Shown here in pieces: positions 24,066 through 33,131 of a stretch of 52,766 nucleotides of DNA. Position 1 is the first letter of the stretch; each line of letters begins with the position of its first letter. This DNA comes from a virus, in the IMG/VR virus record IMGVR_UViG_3300030110_002022, positions 1 to 52,766 of that record; one strand, 5' to 3'. The notes under the pieces are model-generated. The model was not told where the DNA came from. It searched no databases and saw nothing but the letters and a program-made list of their open reading frames with translations. The translations under genes and the position numbers were made by a program.

Positions 24066-25348
24066 TGCCAATAGGTAAAGATCATTTTTTTGTAAAAGGA
24101 GGTCCTGCATTAAACTTTCTTCCTACGTACTTTGGAAATGAGTCTGATGGTGCTCCTAATTTTGATGGTAGTGCTACAGTAGCTGGAATATCTCTTGGAA
24201 CTTCTTCTTACGGAAGATATTTTGCTGATGGTAACCCTAGCTCAGTGGTTTACCCTACTCCTTTAAAAACTGGTTCATATTTTTACGAAGCTACAGTACA
24301 AAATAAAAGTGGTTCTTATGATGGAGACGCTGTCCTTTTACAATATAGTTCATTAACTATTGCTGCAAATTATGTATTAACTACAGATCAACCTTGTAGA
24401 GGGATGATGGTATTGGTAAACGGAGATTGCACAATCAATGGTTCGTTATCTATGACAGCAAGAGGTGCTAACAAAGATCCAACCGCAGGTGGAGGGGCTA
24501 GTTCTGGTGGAATAATATTACCTGTATTGCCTAGTGGCAGTAGTGGACTTAGTCAAAGTTTATCACCTGGTGCTGATTTTACTGGTTTAGGTACAGCAGT
24601 AGAAGCTATTGAAAGTGAATTTCCAAGTAGTGGTACTGGAGCTTTATTAAATATACCTAGAATAGGTATGCCAGAAGCTACTGAAAACGATAGTGGTGAT
24701 GCTAATTTTCCTCATCACAATGGTAATGATGCTGATGATTACACAGTAACTTCTAGTTGGGGTTCAAGAGCTACTGATGTTGGAAAAACTGGAGAAGGAG
24801 CTGCAGCCATGACTAAAGGTGCTAGTGTACGAGGTGGTGCTGGTGGATGTTTTTCTGGAGGTTCAGGTTCAGGTGGTCGTTACGGACCTTCATCTGGTGG
24901 TAACTCTTATGCACCTCCTTATGGAGCTGCTGGAGGTAATGGATACAATGGTGGAGATTGGTCTTGTAGTGGTGGGGCTGGTAATCCTGGTGGTAATGAA
25001 ACAGGTGGAAGTTATGTAGCAGTCGATGGTGGTGACGGAGTTGGTGGTCAATTAATTTTATTAGTTCAAGGAAACCTTACTATTGGTTCTGGTGGTGGTA
25101 TATATGCTAGAGGGGTTGCTGGAGGATCAGGTCAAGGTGGTAATTCAAATAGAGGAGGTTCTTCTGGTGGTGGAACTATGATAATAGGGTATGGTGGAAC
25201 TTTATCAAATAGTGGAACTGTAGATGCAGAAGGAGGCACATGTTCTACAGCAGATAATGGAGGCACTGCTAGCGGCAAAGACCCTGGTTATGGAGGTGTT
25301 CCTAGTGGTGGTGATGGTTCTGTGCAGTTTATAAATTTAAATGCTTAA
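24065..25348 (+). CDS. Glycine-rich adhesin-like tail protein (427 aa)
   Basis: Starts by TAATG overlap with the fibre gene. Residues about 250-420 consist of glycine-rich stretches (GGAGGCFSGGSGSGG, GAAGGNGYNGGDW, GGGTMIIGYGGTLSNSG) separated by short variable segments. This is the plan of polyglycine-II adhesins such as T-even gp38, where variable loops at the tip bind the receptor. Good candidate for the host-range determinant; similarity is by composition only. Confidence 0.65.
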   Translation: MPIGKDHFFVKGGPALNFLPTYFGNESDGAPNFDGSATVAGISLGTSSYGRYFADGNPSSVVYPTPLKTGSYFYEATVQNKSGSYDGDAVLLQYSSLTIAANYVLTTDQPCRGMMVLVNGDCTINGSLSMTARGANKDPTAGGGASSGGIILPVLPSGSSGLSQSLSPGADFTGLGTAVEAIESEFPSSGTGALLNIPRIGMPEATENDSGDANFPHHNGNDADDYTVTSSWGSRATDVGKTGEGAAAMTKGASVRGGAGGCFSGGSGSGGRYGPSSGGNSYAPPYGAAGGNGYNGGDWSCSGGAGNPGGNETGGSYVAVDGGDGVGGQLILLVQGNLTIGSGGGIYARGVAGGSGQGGNSNRGGSSGGGTMIIGYGGTLSNSGTVDAEGGTCSTADNGGTASGKDPGYGGVPSGGDGSVQFINLNA

Positions 25349-25360
25349 GAAGGAGATATA

Positions 25361-25807
25361 ATGCAATACTTAAAAATAGAAGGTGGTAAGGTTACCAAAA
25401 CCATTAATAATATAAGAAGAGAATATTCAACAACTTCTTTTCCTAATGGTGTTCCAGAAACAAAATGGCTAGAAGAACAAAAATTAGTTGCAGTTACTGA
25501 TCCACAATTAGCTAGTCACAGAGATAAAGTAGAAGACGTTGATGCTTATGAAAAAGATGGTAAATGGTATACAAAAAAAGTAACTCCATATGTAGATGAT
25601 ACACCAGCACCTACAACAGAAGAAAAATGGGCAAATATAAGACAACAAAGATTTGAAAAGTTAAGAATGACAGACTGGACAAGATTTGATGACGTAACTA
25701 TTACTAATTCAAAAAAAACAGAGTATGAAACTTATAGACAAGCTTTAAGGGATATAACAAAACAATCTGATCCAGATAACATTACATGGCCTACTGAACC
25801 AAGTTGA
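25361..25807 (+). CDS. Tail fibre assembly chaperone-like protein (148 aa)
   Basis: An ideal AAGGAGATATA leads to the ATG. The C-terminal block EEKWANIRQQRFEKLRMTDW, then TRFDD, YRQALRDIT and ITWPTEP matches the phage tail assembly chaperone type (R-x-R-x-x-x-L-x-x-x-D-W-T...WP). Such proteins help fold or join fibre proteins, in agreement with the three fibre genes just upstream. Confidence 0.75.
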   Translation: MQYLKIEGGKVTKTINNIRREYSTTSFPNGVPETKWLEEQKLVAVTDPQLASHRDKVEDVDAYEKDGKWYTKKVTPYVDDTPAPTTEEKWANIRQQRFEKLRMTDWTRFDDVTITNSKKTEYETYRQALRDITKQSDPDNITWPTEPS

Positions 25808-25819
25808 TAGGAAATAATT

Positions 25820-27994
25820 ATGCCATTAAGCGAAGTAAAAATAGCACCTGGCATAAACAAGCAGGTCACACCAACTGGAGCAGAAGGTAAATGGATTGAT
25901 TGTGACAATGTTCGTTTTCGTTATGGTTATCCAGAAAAAATAGGTGGTTGGGAACAAACTACAACAAATACTTTAGTAGGTGTAACAAGAGCTACACATA
26001 TTTGGGCTGATACCACAGGTAGAAGATTTATTGCTATTGGTACAAATAAAGCTTTATTTATTTACTACGATGGAGCTTTTTATGATATTTCTCCTTTAGG
26101 TACTGCACTAACCTCTTGCACGTTTACGTCTACAAATAGTTCTGCAACAGTAACTGTAAACAAAGCAGGACATGGTTTAGTAGAAGGTGATTTATTTTTA
26201 TTTAGCAGTGTCACATTACCTGGTGGTGGGGCTACTTCTTTTACAACAGCTAATTTTACAACAAACACTTATCAAGTTATTTCAGCAGAATCAGATACTT
26301 TTACAATTACCATGCCAGCTACTGAAACAGGAACTGCTATGACTGGCGCAGGTAGTAGCACAGTTACTCCTTACTTTTCAATAGGTGATGCTTTTCAAAC
26401 TGCTGGTTATGGTTTTGGCACTGGAAGATATGGAGGAGAAACTTTTCCTATAGCTTCAAACACATTAGATGGAGCTTTATTAAATGACTCTGCCGGAACA
26501 GGTGGTTCTGGTACAAGTATTACTTTAGATTCCACTACTAATTTTTCCTCTGGAGGAGGTACTATTTTAATTGATTCTGAATTAATAACATACACAGGTA
26601 AAGCTGGAGCCAATCTTACAGGTATATCAAGAGGAGCTTCTGGAACTGCAACCGCAGCTCATAGTGACGGAGCAACAGTAATTGAAGCATCATCTTATTT
26701 TGGTTGGGGAAGTGCTACAGATCAAGCTGCAACTATTCTTGAACCAGGTAATTGGTCTTTAGATAATTTTGGTGAAATATTAGTTGGTACAATAAGAAAT
26801 AATAAATCGTTTCAATGGAACCCTTCAATATCAAATTCTTTAGGAACTAGAGCCACAGTAATATCAGGAGCACCAGAAAAAAGTGTTATGAGTTTAGTTT
26901 CAGATAGAGATAGGCATCTTATTATTTTAGGAACAGAACCTACTATAGCTAGTGGCACTCAAGATAAAATGTTTATACGTTTTTCAGATCAAGAAAGCTT
27001 AACAGATTACACTCCTACTTCTGTAAATACAGCAGGTACTTTTAGAATAGATGCAGGAACAAAAATAGTAGGTGGAGTAAATGCAGGTTCTTATAATTTA
27101 ATTATTACTGACACAGCAGCTTATACAATGAGATTTATAGGTCCACCATTTACATTTGGTATTGAACAAGCTGGAGCAAATTGTGGTCTTATATCACAAC
27201 ATGGTGTTGTGGCTGTAAATGGTGTTGTTTATTGGATGGGTCAAGCTGGTGGTTTTTATTTATTTGATGGTACAGTTAAAAAAATACCTTGTTCGGTTGA
27301 AGATTTTGTTTTTACCACTATTGATGAAGGTGATCTTGGTTTAAATTTTGATGCTTCAGATGTTATATTTGCTGGATATAATTCTTTGTTTGGTGAAGTA
27401 AATTGGTTTTACCCATCAGCATCTACAAACCAAATAGATAGAGTTGTTACTTTTAATTATTTAGAAAATGTTTGGACAATAGGTTCTCTTGCAAGAACTA
27501 CATATTATGATAAAACAGTTTTTGATAATCCTTATGCAACTGATTTTTCTAGTACAACAGTACCTACATTTCCTACAATACAAGGTGCAACCAATGTAAA
27601 TGGTGCATCTACTTTATATGCTCATGAAAAAGGTAATAATCAAGTAAACACTTCTGCTACAACACCTGTTGTAGCTAGTATTCAAAGTGGAGATTTTGAA
27701 GTAAATAACCCACAATTAGGAACTGGTGAGTTTTTTATTAAAGTAAGAAGATTCATACCTGATTTTAGAGCACTTGTAGGTAATGCACGAGTTACAATAA
27801 ATTTAAAAGATTTTCCTAGCGACACAGATGCCAGTAGTAGTTTAGGTCCTTTTACTATAACACCTACAACACAAAAAGTAGATACAAGAGCTAGAGCAAG
27901 AGCAGCAAATTTAAAAATAGAAAATACAACTACAGATGAAACTTGGCGTTATGGAACTTTTAAAGCAGACACACAAGTTGATGGAAGAAGATAA
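25820..27994 (+). CDS. Tail stabilisation protein, P22 gp10-like (724 aa)
   Basis: AGGAAATAATT leads to the ATG. The N-terminus VKIAPGINKQVTPTGAEGKW with DCDNVRFRYGYPEKIGGWEQ is characteristic of large beta-propeller-like tail proteins that extend the connector. DTAAYTMRFIGPPFTFGIEQ, VVYWMGQAGGFYLFDG and FNYLENVWTIG are further conserved blocks. P22 gp10 is somewhat shorter (about 470). It closes the tail module; the next gene starts in its stop. Confidence 0.8.
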   Translation: MPLSEVKIAPGINKQVTPTGAEGKWIDCDNVRFRYGYPEKIGGWEQTTTNTLVGVTRATHIWADTTGRRFIAIGTNKALFIYYDGAFYDISPLGTALTSCTFTSTNSSATVTVNKAGHGLVEGDLFLFSSVTLPGGGATSFTTANFTTNTYQVISAESDTFTITMPATETGTAMTGAGSSTVTPYFSIGDAFQTAGYGFGTGRYGGETFPIASNTLDGALLNDSAGTGGSGTSITLDSTTNFSSGGGTILIDSELITYTGKAGANLTGISRGASGTATAAHSDGATVIEASSYFGWGSATDQAATILEPGNWSLDNFGEILVGTIRNNKSFQWNPSISNSLGTRATVISGAPEKSVMSLVSDRDRHLIILGTEPTIASGTQDKMFIRFSDQESLTDYTPTSVNTAGTFRIDAGTKIVGGVNAGSYNLIITDTAAYTMRFIGPPFTFGIEQAGANCGLISQHGVVAVNGVVYWMGQAGGFYLFDGTVKKIPCSVEDFVFTTIDEGDLGLNFDASDVIFAGYNSLFGEVNWFYPSASTNQIDRVVTFNYLENVWTIGSLARTTYYDKTVFDNPYATDFSSTTVPTFPTIQGATNVNGASTLYAHEKGNNQVNTSATTPVVASIQSGDFEVNNPQLGTGEFFIKVRRFIPDFRALVGNARVTINLKDFPSDTDASSSLGPFTITPTTQKVDTRARARAANLKIENTTTDETWRYGTFKADTQVDGRR

Positions 27995-28158
27995 TGGCTA
28001 AAATAGTTACAAATATACCAGACCCTAAAGTAGAATATAGTGTTGAGAACCAAAGATTAATTAACTTAGCTTTAAATCAAATAGTTCAAAAATTAAATAC
28101 TTCTTATCAAGATGATATAAGTAAAGATACACAAACTTTTAATTGGTTTATATCATGA
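27994..28158 (+). CDS. Small helical protein (54 aa)
   Basis: ATG 27994 overlaps the stop of the stabilisation gene (TAATG) and the stop overlaps the next ATG (ATGA), so it is embedded in a coupled string. The product MAKIVTNIPDPKVEYSVENQ continues with a probable helix RLINLALNQIVQKLN. Likely a small tail component; no family recognised. Confidence 0.6.
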   Translation: MAKIVTNIPDPKVEYSVENQRLINLALNQIVQKLNTSYQDDISKDTQTFNWFIS

Positions 28159-28496
28159 GTATACAATATAAAAACGCAGGTTTTAATTTAAGTACTACAG
28201 ACACTACTTCTATACTTACAGCACCTACAAGTGGTCGATGTTTAGTAAAACAAATACAAGCTCACAATGGATCAACTGGTGCAGTAAATTTAGTTACACA
28301 AGTAACAGACACAAGTGCTACAGCAACTTTTAGAATTGATAACGCATCTATTGCAGCAAACACAACTAGACAAATAATATCAGAAACTTTAGTTTTAGAA
28401 GAAGGTGACGTATTAAAAATGACAGCAGGTACAGCTAATGAGATACAGGGTATTGTGTCTTATGCTCTCATTGATCGTTCTTTACAAAATGGTTAG
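28155..28496 (+). CDS. Small beta-rich virion protein (113 aa)
   Basis: ATG 28155 in an ATGA overlap is preferred over TTG 28143. The product has a strand-rich pattern (LVKQIQAHNGSTGAVNLVTQ, FRIDNASIAANTTRQIISET) resembling small decoration or fibre proteins and similar in style to the protein at 15745. It ends right at a perfect 8-bp palindrome (28497-28515). Confidence 0.6.
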   Translation: MSIQYKNAGFNLSTTDTTSILTAPTSGRCLVKQIQAHNGSTGAVNLVTQVTDTSATATFRIDNASIAANTTRQIISETLVLEEGDVLKMTAGTANEIQGIVSYALIDRSLQNG

Positions 28497-28515
28497 TTGC
28501 AGTACAATACTGCAA
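28497..28515. promoter_or_regulatory. Perfect hairpin over the start of the oxygenase gene
   Basis: TTGCAGTA (28497-28504), loop CAA, TACTGCAA (28508-28515): the last A is the first base of the ATG at 28515. There is no clear Shine-Dalgarno. It begins directly after the TAG of the preceding gene. The hairpin could control translation or mark an RNA processing site, or be a protein-binding operator. Confidence 0.55.
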
Positions 28516-29075
28516 TGCAGTTTGAAAAAGCTATACATAAAATAGACAGTGCTGTTCCAAAAGAAACTTGTTCATTTATAATTAAATATATAAATAAAGT
28601 TTGTAAAACAAAAGCAAAGCTTTTAGTCGGTAATAAAAACATAGAAATTAAAAGTCAAAGGGATGTATACGATTATGGATTACACCCAAACAACAATGAC
28701 GATAAACCTTACATCAAAGTAATTCTTGATATAATGAATAAAGAATTAATTAAATACATGAATACTTTTACTTATTTACAACAGTTAAAAGTACAAGACA
28801 TAAACTTATTAAAGTATGAAGTTGGTAATTTTTATGGAGAACACATTGACGCTTATCATACAGTCAATAGACAAATATCATTTATAATAAATTTAAACAA
28901 TGAATATGAAGGAGGGAGCATAGATTTTTTTCATCCGACCGAAAGAAAAGCTTATAAAAAAATAAATTTTAAAACAGGAGATTTAATTTTATTTCCAAGT
29001 AATTTTATGTACCCTCATAGAGTAAACCCAATTACAAAAGGTACTCGATATAGTATAGTTAGTTGGTATGGATAA
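28515..29075 (+). CDS. 2-Oxoglutarate/Fe(II) oxygenase, P4H-like (186 aa)
   Basis: Would hydroxylate a substrate using 2-oxoglutarate, Fe(II) and O2. Ligands are visible: His110-x-Asp112 in YGEHIDAYH, His168 in MYPHRVN, and Arg178 in KGTRYSIVSW to hold 2-oxoglutarate. INLNNEYEGGSIDFF is the typical strand between. An in-frame TTG at 28497 lies in the hairpin, so ATG 28515 is chosen. Placed between tail and glycosyltransferase genes, it may modify a virion protein or glycan. Confidence 0.8.
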   Translation: MQFEKAIHKIDSAVPKETCSFIIKYINKVCKTKAKLLVGNKNIEIKSQRDVYDYGLHPNNNDDKPYIKVILDIMNKELIKYMNTFTYLQQLKVQDINLLKYEVGNFYGEHIDAYHTVNRQISFIINLNNEYEGGSIDFFHPTERKAYKKINFKTGDLILFPSNFMYPHRVNPITKGTRYSIVSWYG

Positions 29076-29117
29076 TTTTTTTGTTGAAGTTGTCTTTGTT
29101 TTATAGGATAATTTGAT

Positions 29118-29312
29118 ATGAAAAAAATACAATGTGAAACAAAAGAAGTATACAGAAACAAAAAAAATAATATAAAATATGCTTCGCAAAAAGACGCTCA
29201 ACATGATGTTGATAACCCTAACACTAATACTACACAAGAAGATATTGTAACAGATGTTACTGTTATAGTTCCTCCAGAAGCATTAAAATTAGTAAGTGGT
29301 ACAAAGAAATAA
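29118..29312 (+). CDS. Small protein of unknown function (64 aa)
   Basis: Begins after a 42-nt gap with TAGGATAATTTG upstream as weak ribosome binding site. Basic N-terminus (MKKIQCETKEVYRNKKNN), Asn/Asp/Thr-rich middle and a short C-terminal hydrophobic part. The stop overlaps the glycosyltransferase start (TAATG). No motif recognised. Confidence 0.55.
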   Translation: MKKIQCETKEVYRNKKNNIKYASQKDAQHDVDNPNTNTTQEDIVTDVTVIVPPEALKLVSGTKK

Positions 29313-30244
29313 TGTTTCCTCAAGGAGGCACAGAATTACAGCATCGTTTACTTGATCATTATGTTGATGAAAAACTTTTATCTAATTTCCAAATCTGTAC
29401 ATCTATACCAAATAAAGTACCTTTATCCAATGATAAAATAAATATTTTATGGCAAAAAAATAGTCATGATCAACCTAATATATATCCTTGGTTTGAGGAT
29501 AAAAACAATCATAATAAATATGATTGGTATGTTTTTAACAGCCATTGGAATTATGAAAAGTTTCGTTATCGTTTTGATATACCTACTGATAAATGTCATG
29601 TAATTAAAAATGGTGTTAATAACTTTCCAGTAAGAACTCAGTTTAGAGAAGGAGATATGGTTCGCATGTTGTTTCATGTAACACCTTGGAGAGGTTTAAA
29701 TGTGTTACTTGGTGCTATGCAACAATTAAAAGATTGTAATGTTCATGTAGATATATTTAGTAGTTGTAAAATATATGGTGAAGATTTTGCTAAAGAAAAT
29801 GAAGCGACTTATGAACCTTTGTACGAACAAGCAAGGAATTTAGAAAATGTAAATTATATAGGATATGCAGAACATTCTTTTATTAAAAAATATATGTATC
29901 GTTATCATATGTTTGCTTATCCTAGTATTTGGGAAGAAACAAGTTGTAATGCAGCTATCGAAGCAATGGCTGCTGGATTATATTGTATTGTAACAAACTA
30001 CGGAGCTTTGTATGAAACCTGTTCCGAGTTTCCTGCATATGTAACTTACAATAAAGATTATCGTAAACTTTCTACATTATTTGCTGATGCTATTCGAAAT
30101 GCAGTAAGCACGATTCACGAGCCAGAGGTATTTGAACATTTACAATTACAACAAGATTTTGTTAAAAGATTTTATAGTTGGGAAAAGAAAAAAATAGAAT
30201 GGACTAATTTTTTACAAGGTATTGTAAATGAAAGAAAAGGTTAA
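29312..30244 (+). CDS. Glycosyltransferase, GT4-like (310 aa)
   Basis: Transfers sugars from activated donors. The GT-B C-terminal domain is visible: HVTPWRGLNVLLGAMQQLKD, VNYIGYAEHS, then FAYPSIWEETSCNAAIEAMA AG with the E-x7-E donor-binding motif. The N-terminal domain begins MFPQGGTELQHRLLDHYVDE with the glycine loop. It lies next to a GT-A glycosyltransferase gene, whose start lies inside its end. Virion or host surface glycosylation is plausible; substrate unknown. Confidence 0.8.
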   Translation: MFPQGGTELQHRLLDHYVDEKLLSNFQICTSIPNKVPLSNDKINILWQKNSHDQPNIYPWFEDKNNHNKYDWYVFNSHWNYEKFRYRFDIPTDKCHVIKNGVNNFPVRTQFREGDMVRMLFHVTPWRGLNVLLGAMQQLKDCNVHVDIFSSCKIYGEDFAKENEATYEPLYEQARNLENVNYIGYAEHSFIKKYMYRYHMFAYPSIWEETSCNAAIEAMAAGLYCIVTNYGALYETCSEFPAYVTYNKDYRKLSTLFADAIRNAVSTIHEPEVFEHLQLQQDFVKRFYSWEKKKIEWTNFLQGIVNERKG

Positions 30245-31013
30245 AATATATTTAGCCACTCCAGTACATAGTGATGTATCTATACATTACATGCAGTCTG
30301 TAGTTAGATTTCAAGCAGAGTGTTATAAACAAAATATTGAATTTACACTTGATATGATGAAAAGTTCTTTAGTAACACAAGGTAGAAATACCTGTGTATC
30401 TCATTTTTTAAATACTGATTGTACTCATTTATTATTTATTGATAGTGATATATTGTTTTATCCTAAGTCTATTATTAAAATGATAACTAAAAATGTAGAA
30501 GTTTGTAGCATACCTTATCCTATGAAAATAATAAACTGGGATAAGGTATTCGATAAAATTGGAGATATACCAAGTATGAACAAGTTACAAAAAAACACAA
30601 GTGGTAATAAATTTCCTGTAAAAATAAAAGAAAATGAAAATGATGTTACTATGGTAAATGAAATGATAGAGCTCAACTATGCCCCTACTGGCTGTATGCT
30701 ATTAAAGAGACAAGTGTTTGATAAATTAATAAAAGCTTACCCTAATAAAACTATACATCAAGAAAGTATGGTTGATGGTAAAATGGTTACTAAACCAAAT
30801 TTATATAACTTTTTTGACACTTACTATGATGAAGAAGAGAAAAGATACTACGGAGAAGACTTTGCTTTTTCAAGATTATGGAGAAAAACTGGTGGTAAAT
30901 GTATGGCTTTAATAACAGAATATATTACACATGTAGGTGAATATCAGTATACCGGAAGACTAATAGATGAAATGATGCCTGTGGGTCTTGATAAGCAAGA
31001 AAAAAACAGTTAA
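30228..31013 (+). CDS. Glycosyltransferase, GT-A fold (261 aa)
   Basis: Starts 17 nt before the end of the GT4-like gene. IYLATPVHSDVSIHYMQSV at the N-terminus and HLLFIDSDILFYP with the DxD metal motif (about residue 85) show a GT-A enzyme. LNYAPTGCMLLKRQVFDKL and YGEDFAFSRLWRKTGGKC fit the acceptor and catalytic regions. Works with its neighbour on an unknown glycan; late-region position favours modification of virion proteins. Confidence 0.75.
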   Translation: MKEKVKIYLATPVHSDVSIHYMQSVVRFQAECYKQNIEFTLDMMKSSLVTQGRNTCVSHFLNTDCTHLLFIDSDILFYPKSIIKMITKNVEVCSIPYPMKIINWDKVFDKIGDIPSMNKLQKNTSGNKFPVKIKENENDVTMVNEMIELNYAPTGCMLLKRQVFDKLIKAYPNKTIHQESMVDGKMVTKPNLYNFFDTYYDEEEKRYYGEDFAFSRLWRKTGGKCMALITEYITHVGEYQYTGRLIDEMMPVGLDKQEKNS

Positions 31014-31042
31014 ACTAAAGAATAAACACTTAGGAGACATAA

Positions 31043-31894
31043 ATGGCTTTTCCAGTTTTAGCAATGGCAATCGGAGCAGGTATCGGAGCACTGTATACTA
31101 AATCTTCAGGGGGATCAAATCGGGACATGATGAAAAACATGTTGTTAGGTGCAGCACTTGGAACAGGTGCAGGATACGCAGCACCAGGAATGTTTGGAGC
31201 AACAACTGGTGGTTTAACAGCAGCTCAAACAACAGCACAAGCAGGAAGTTTAGCTTCATATAATGCAGCAGCAGCAGCTCAAGCTGGACAAGCAGGATTA
31301 GCAAGTAAGTTAGGTTTAACAGCAGCTCAAGCTAAGATGGCAGGTGGAGCAGCATTGGCAGCACCTATGATGATGGGTGGTGGGGGTAAACCAATGGACC
31401 CACAAGGATTCGATGAGGCAGAATATGGTGCTGAATATGCTAAGTCTAGAGAAAACTTACAAGGTTTAGGTGAAAGATTTAATTATGGTAACCAAAACCA
31501 ACAACAAGCTAACCTTTATAATTATCAACAACCAAATCAAAATTATGCTTTTTCAACAGGTGGTATTGTAAATGTAGATACTATTCCTAAATTTAGAGAA
31601 GGTGGTGTTAATTACTTACCAAGTAAATCAGAACATAGTGAAAAAGATCAAACAAATTATGTAAGAGCTTCAGGTTACGTAGAAGATGGATCTGGGACTG
31701 GGAACAAAGATGAAGATACAATGTTAGCTCAATTAGCGGATGGTGAATTTGTAAGTAGAGCAGATGCTATTTTAGGTGCTGGAATTATGAGCGGAGCTAA
31801 TCCAAAAGATTTTAAAGATATGAGAAGCAAAGGAGCTAAATTTTTTTATACACAACAAGACCAACTAAAAAGAATATATGACATGGTGAGCTAG
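31043..31894 (+). CDS. Putative internal virion protein with hydrophobic N-terminus (283 aa)
   Basis: AGGAG before the ATG. The N-terminal 100 residues are Ala/Gly-rich and hydrophobic (VLAMAIGAGIGALYT, MLLGAALGTGAGYAAPGMFG), compatible with insertion into the host membrane on ejection. Then FSTGGIVNVDTIPKFREGGV has two of the short GG motifs found in other late proteins. The C-terminus is DGEFVSRADAILGAG and QLKRIYDMVS. It leads the ejection-protein module to 39147. Confidence 0.65.
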   Translation: MAFPVLAMAIGAGIGALYTKSSGGSNRDMMKNMLLGAALGTGAGYAAPGMFGATTGGLTAAQTTAQAGSLASYNAAAAAQAGQAGLASKLGLTAAQAKMAGGAALAAPMMMGGGGKPMDPQGFDEAEYGAEYAKSRENLQGLGERFNYGNQNQQQANLYNYQQPNQNYAFSTGGIVNVDTIPKFREGGVNYLPSKSEHSEKDQTNYVRASGYVEDGSGTGNKDEDTMLAQLADGEFVSRADAILGAGIMSGANPKDFKDMRSKGAKFFYTQQDQLKRIYDMVS

Positions 31895-32232
31895 TGAAGC
31901 TTACTGATGAAATTTGGAAAGTATTAGAACCTGCCGCTAAGATTGGCGACAAGGCTTCTAGAGAGGACATAGAAAAAGGTTTGCAAAAAGGAGAGTTTCA
32001 ATTATTTCAAAAAAACAATAGTGCTGCTGTTACTGCTACAATTAAAAATTCATTAAGAATAGGTTTAGCAGGTGGTGATTTAAAAGATTTAATTGATATA
32101 GAAAAGAATATAGAAAAATATGCAAGAGATAGGTATTTTAATTGTATTGATATATTAGGTAGAGAGGGATGGGAAAAAACTTTACCAGGTTATAAAAAGA
32201 AAGCAGTTTTATTAAGAAAGGAAATTAAATGA
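31894..32232 (+). CDS. Small helical virion-module protein (112 aa)
   Basis: GTG start in a TAGTG overlap with the previous gene. Mostly helical, charged, with KDLIDIEKNIEKYARDRYFN and GREGWEKTLPGYKKKA. Stop overlaps the next ATG (ATGA). Conserved position between internal virion genes suggests a core or ejection component. Confidence 0.6.
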   Translation: MKLTDEIWKVLEPAAKIGDKASREDIEKGLQKGEFQLFQKNNSAAVTATIKNSLRIGLAGGDLKDLIDIEKNIEKYARDRYFNCIDILGREGWEKTLPGYKKKAVLLRKEIK

Positions 32233-33131
32233 GTTTTATCTTCGGAGGCGGCGGCGGAGGCGGCGGTGGTGGAGGTGGTGAATCCACAACCGGAACACAA
32301 ACTAACATAACAAGAGAAGCTCCTGCTATTGAAGGTAGAAAACTAGCTTTATACGATGAAGCTATTAATTTAGCAAAAAAACCTATAGAAGTTCCTGAGT
32401 ATCAAGTAGCTGGCCCATCTCCTTTAGAACAACAAGCTTTTACACAAGCTGGACAAATAGGTGCAGGTCAAGGAGCTCAACAAGCAGGTATAGCTTCTAT
32501 TCTATCAGGTAATCTCATGGCAACAAAACAACCTGACATTGATGCTTTTATGAACCCTTATCAAAGATATGTTGTAGATGAGGTTAATAGACAAGCTGAA
32601 ATGAAACAAAATCAACTAGCTGCTCAAGCTGTTGAAGCAGGTGCTTTTGGTGGTGGAAGAGAAGGTGTTCAAAGAGCCGAACAAGAAAAAAGAAGATTAG
32701 AAACTATAGGTCAAGTACAACAACAAGGTTTTGGTACAGCTCTACAATCTGCACAAGCACAACAAAAGTTTCAAACAGATGCTGCAATGAGTGGTGGTCA
32801 AGCTTTATTAGGAGCAGGTAGACAACAACAACAAATGCAACAAGCTGATATTGCACAATTAGGTCAAGCGGGTGCTTTACAAAGAACTATAGCTGATAGA
32901 TCACTTGCAGCACAAAGAGCGACAGACGTAGCACGAGCCTACGAACCTTATCAAAGAATGGAATTTGCTAAAGGTATAATGACAACATTGCCAACAGCAG
33001 CTTCACAAGTAACCCAGTCTACAGGTCCCGGAGCTAATCCTTTTGCTCAAGCAATTGGTGCTGGTGTAGGTGCTTATAGTGCGTATCAAATGGTAGGACC
33101 CGGAGGCAAAGGGTCTAATATAGTAGCTTAA
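32229..33131 (+). CDS. Poly-glycine and Gln/Ala-rich internal virion protein (300 aa)
   Basis: Begins MSFIF then twelve consecutive Gly (residues 6-17), encoded by GGC/GGA/GGT codons. The remainder is Gln/Ala-rich and helical (AGAFGGGREGVQRAEQEKRR, RQQQQMQQADIAQLGQ), with MNPYQRYVVDEVNRQAEMKQ in the middle. I remember this protein type from marine podovirus contigs, next to ejection proteins. A core or ejection role is likely. Confidence 0.65.
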   Translation: MSFIFGGGGGGGGGGGGESTTGTQTNITREAPAIEGRKLALYDEAINLAKKPIEVPEYQVAGPSPLEQQAFTQAGQIGAGQGAQQAGIASILSGNLMATKQPDIDAFMNPYQRYVVDEVNRQAEMKQNQLAAQAVEAGAFGGGREGVQRAEQEKRRLETIGQVQQQGFGTALQSAQAQQKFQTDAAMSGGQALLGAGRQQQQMQQADIAQLGQAGALQRTIADRSLAAQRATDVARAYEPYQRMEFAKGIMTTLPTAASQVTQSTGPGANPFAQAIGAGVGAYSAYQMVGPGGKGSNIVA

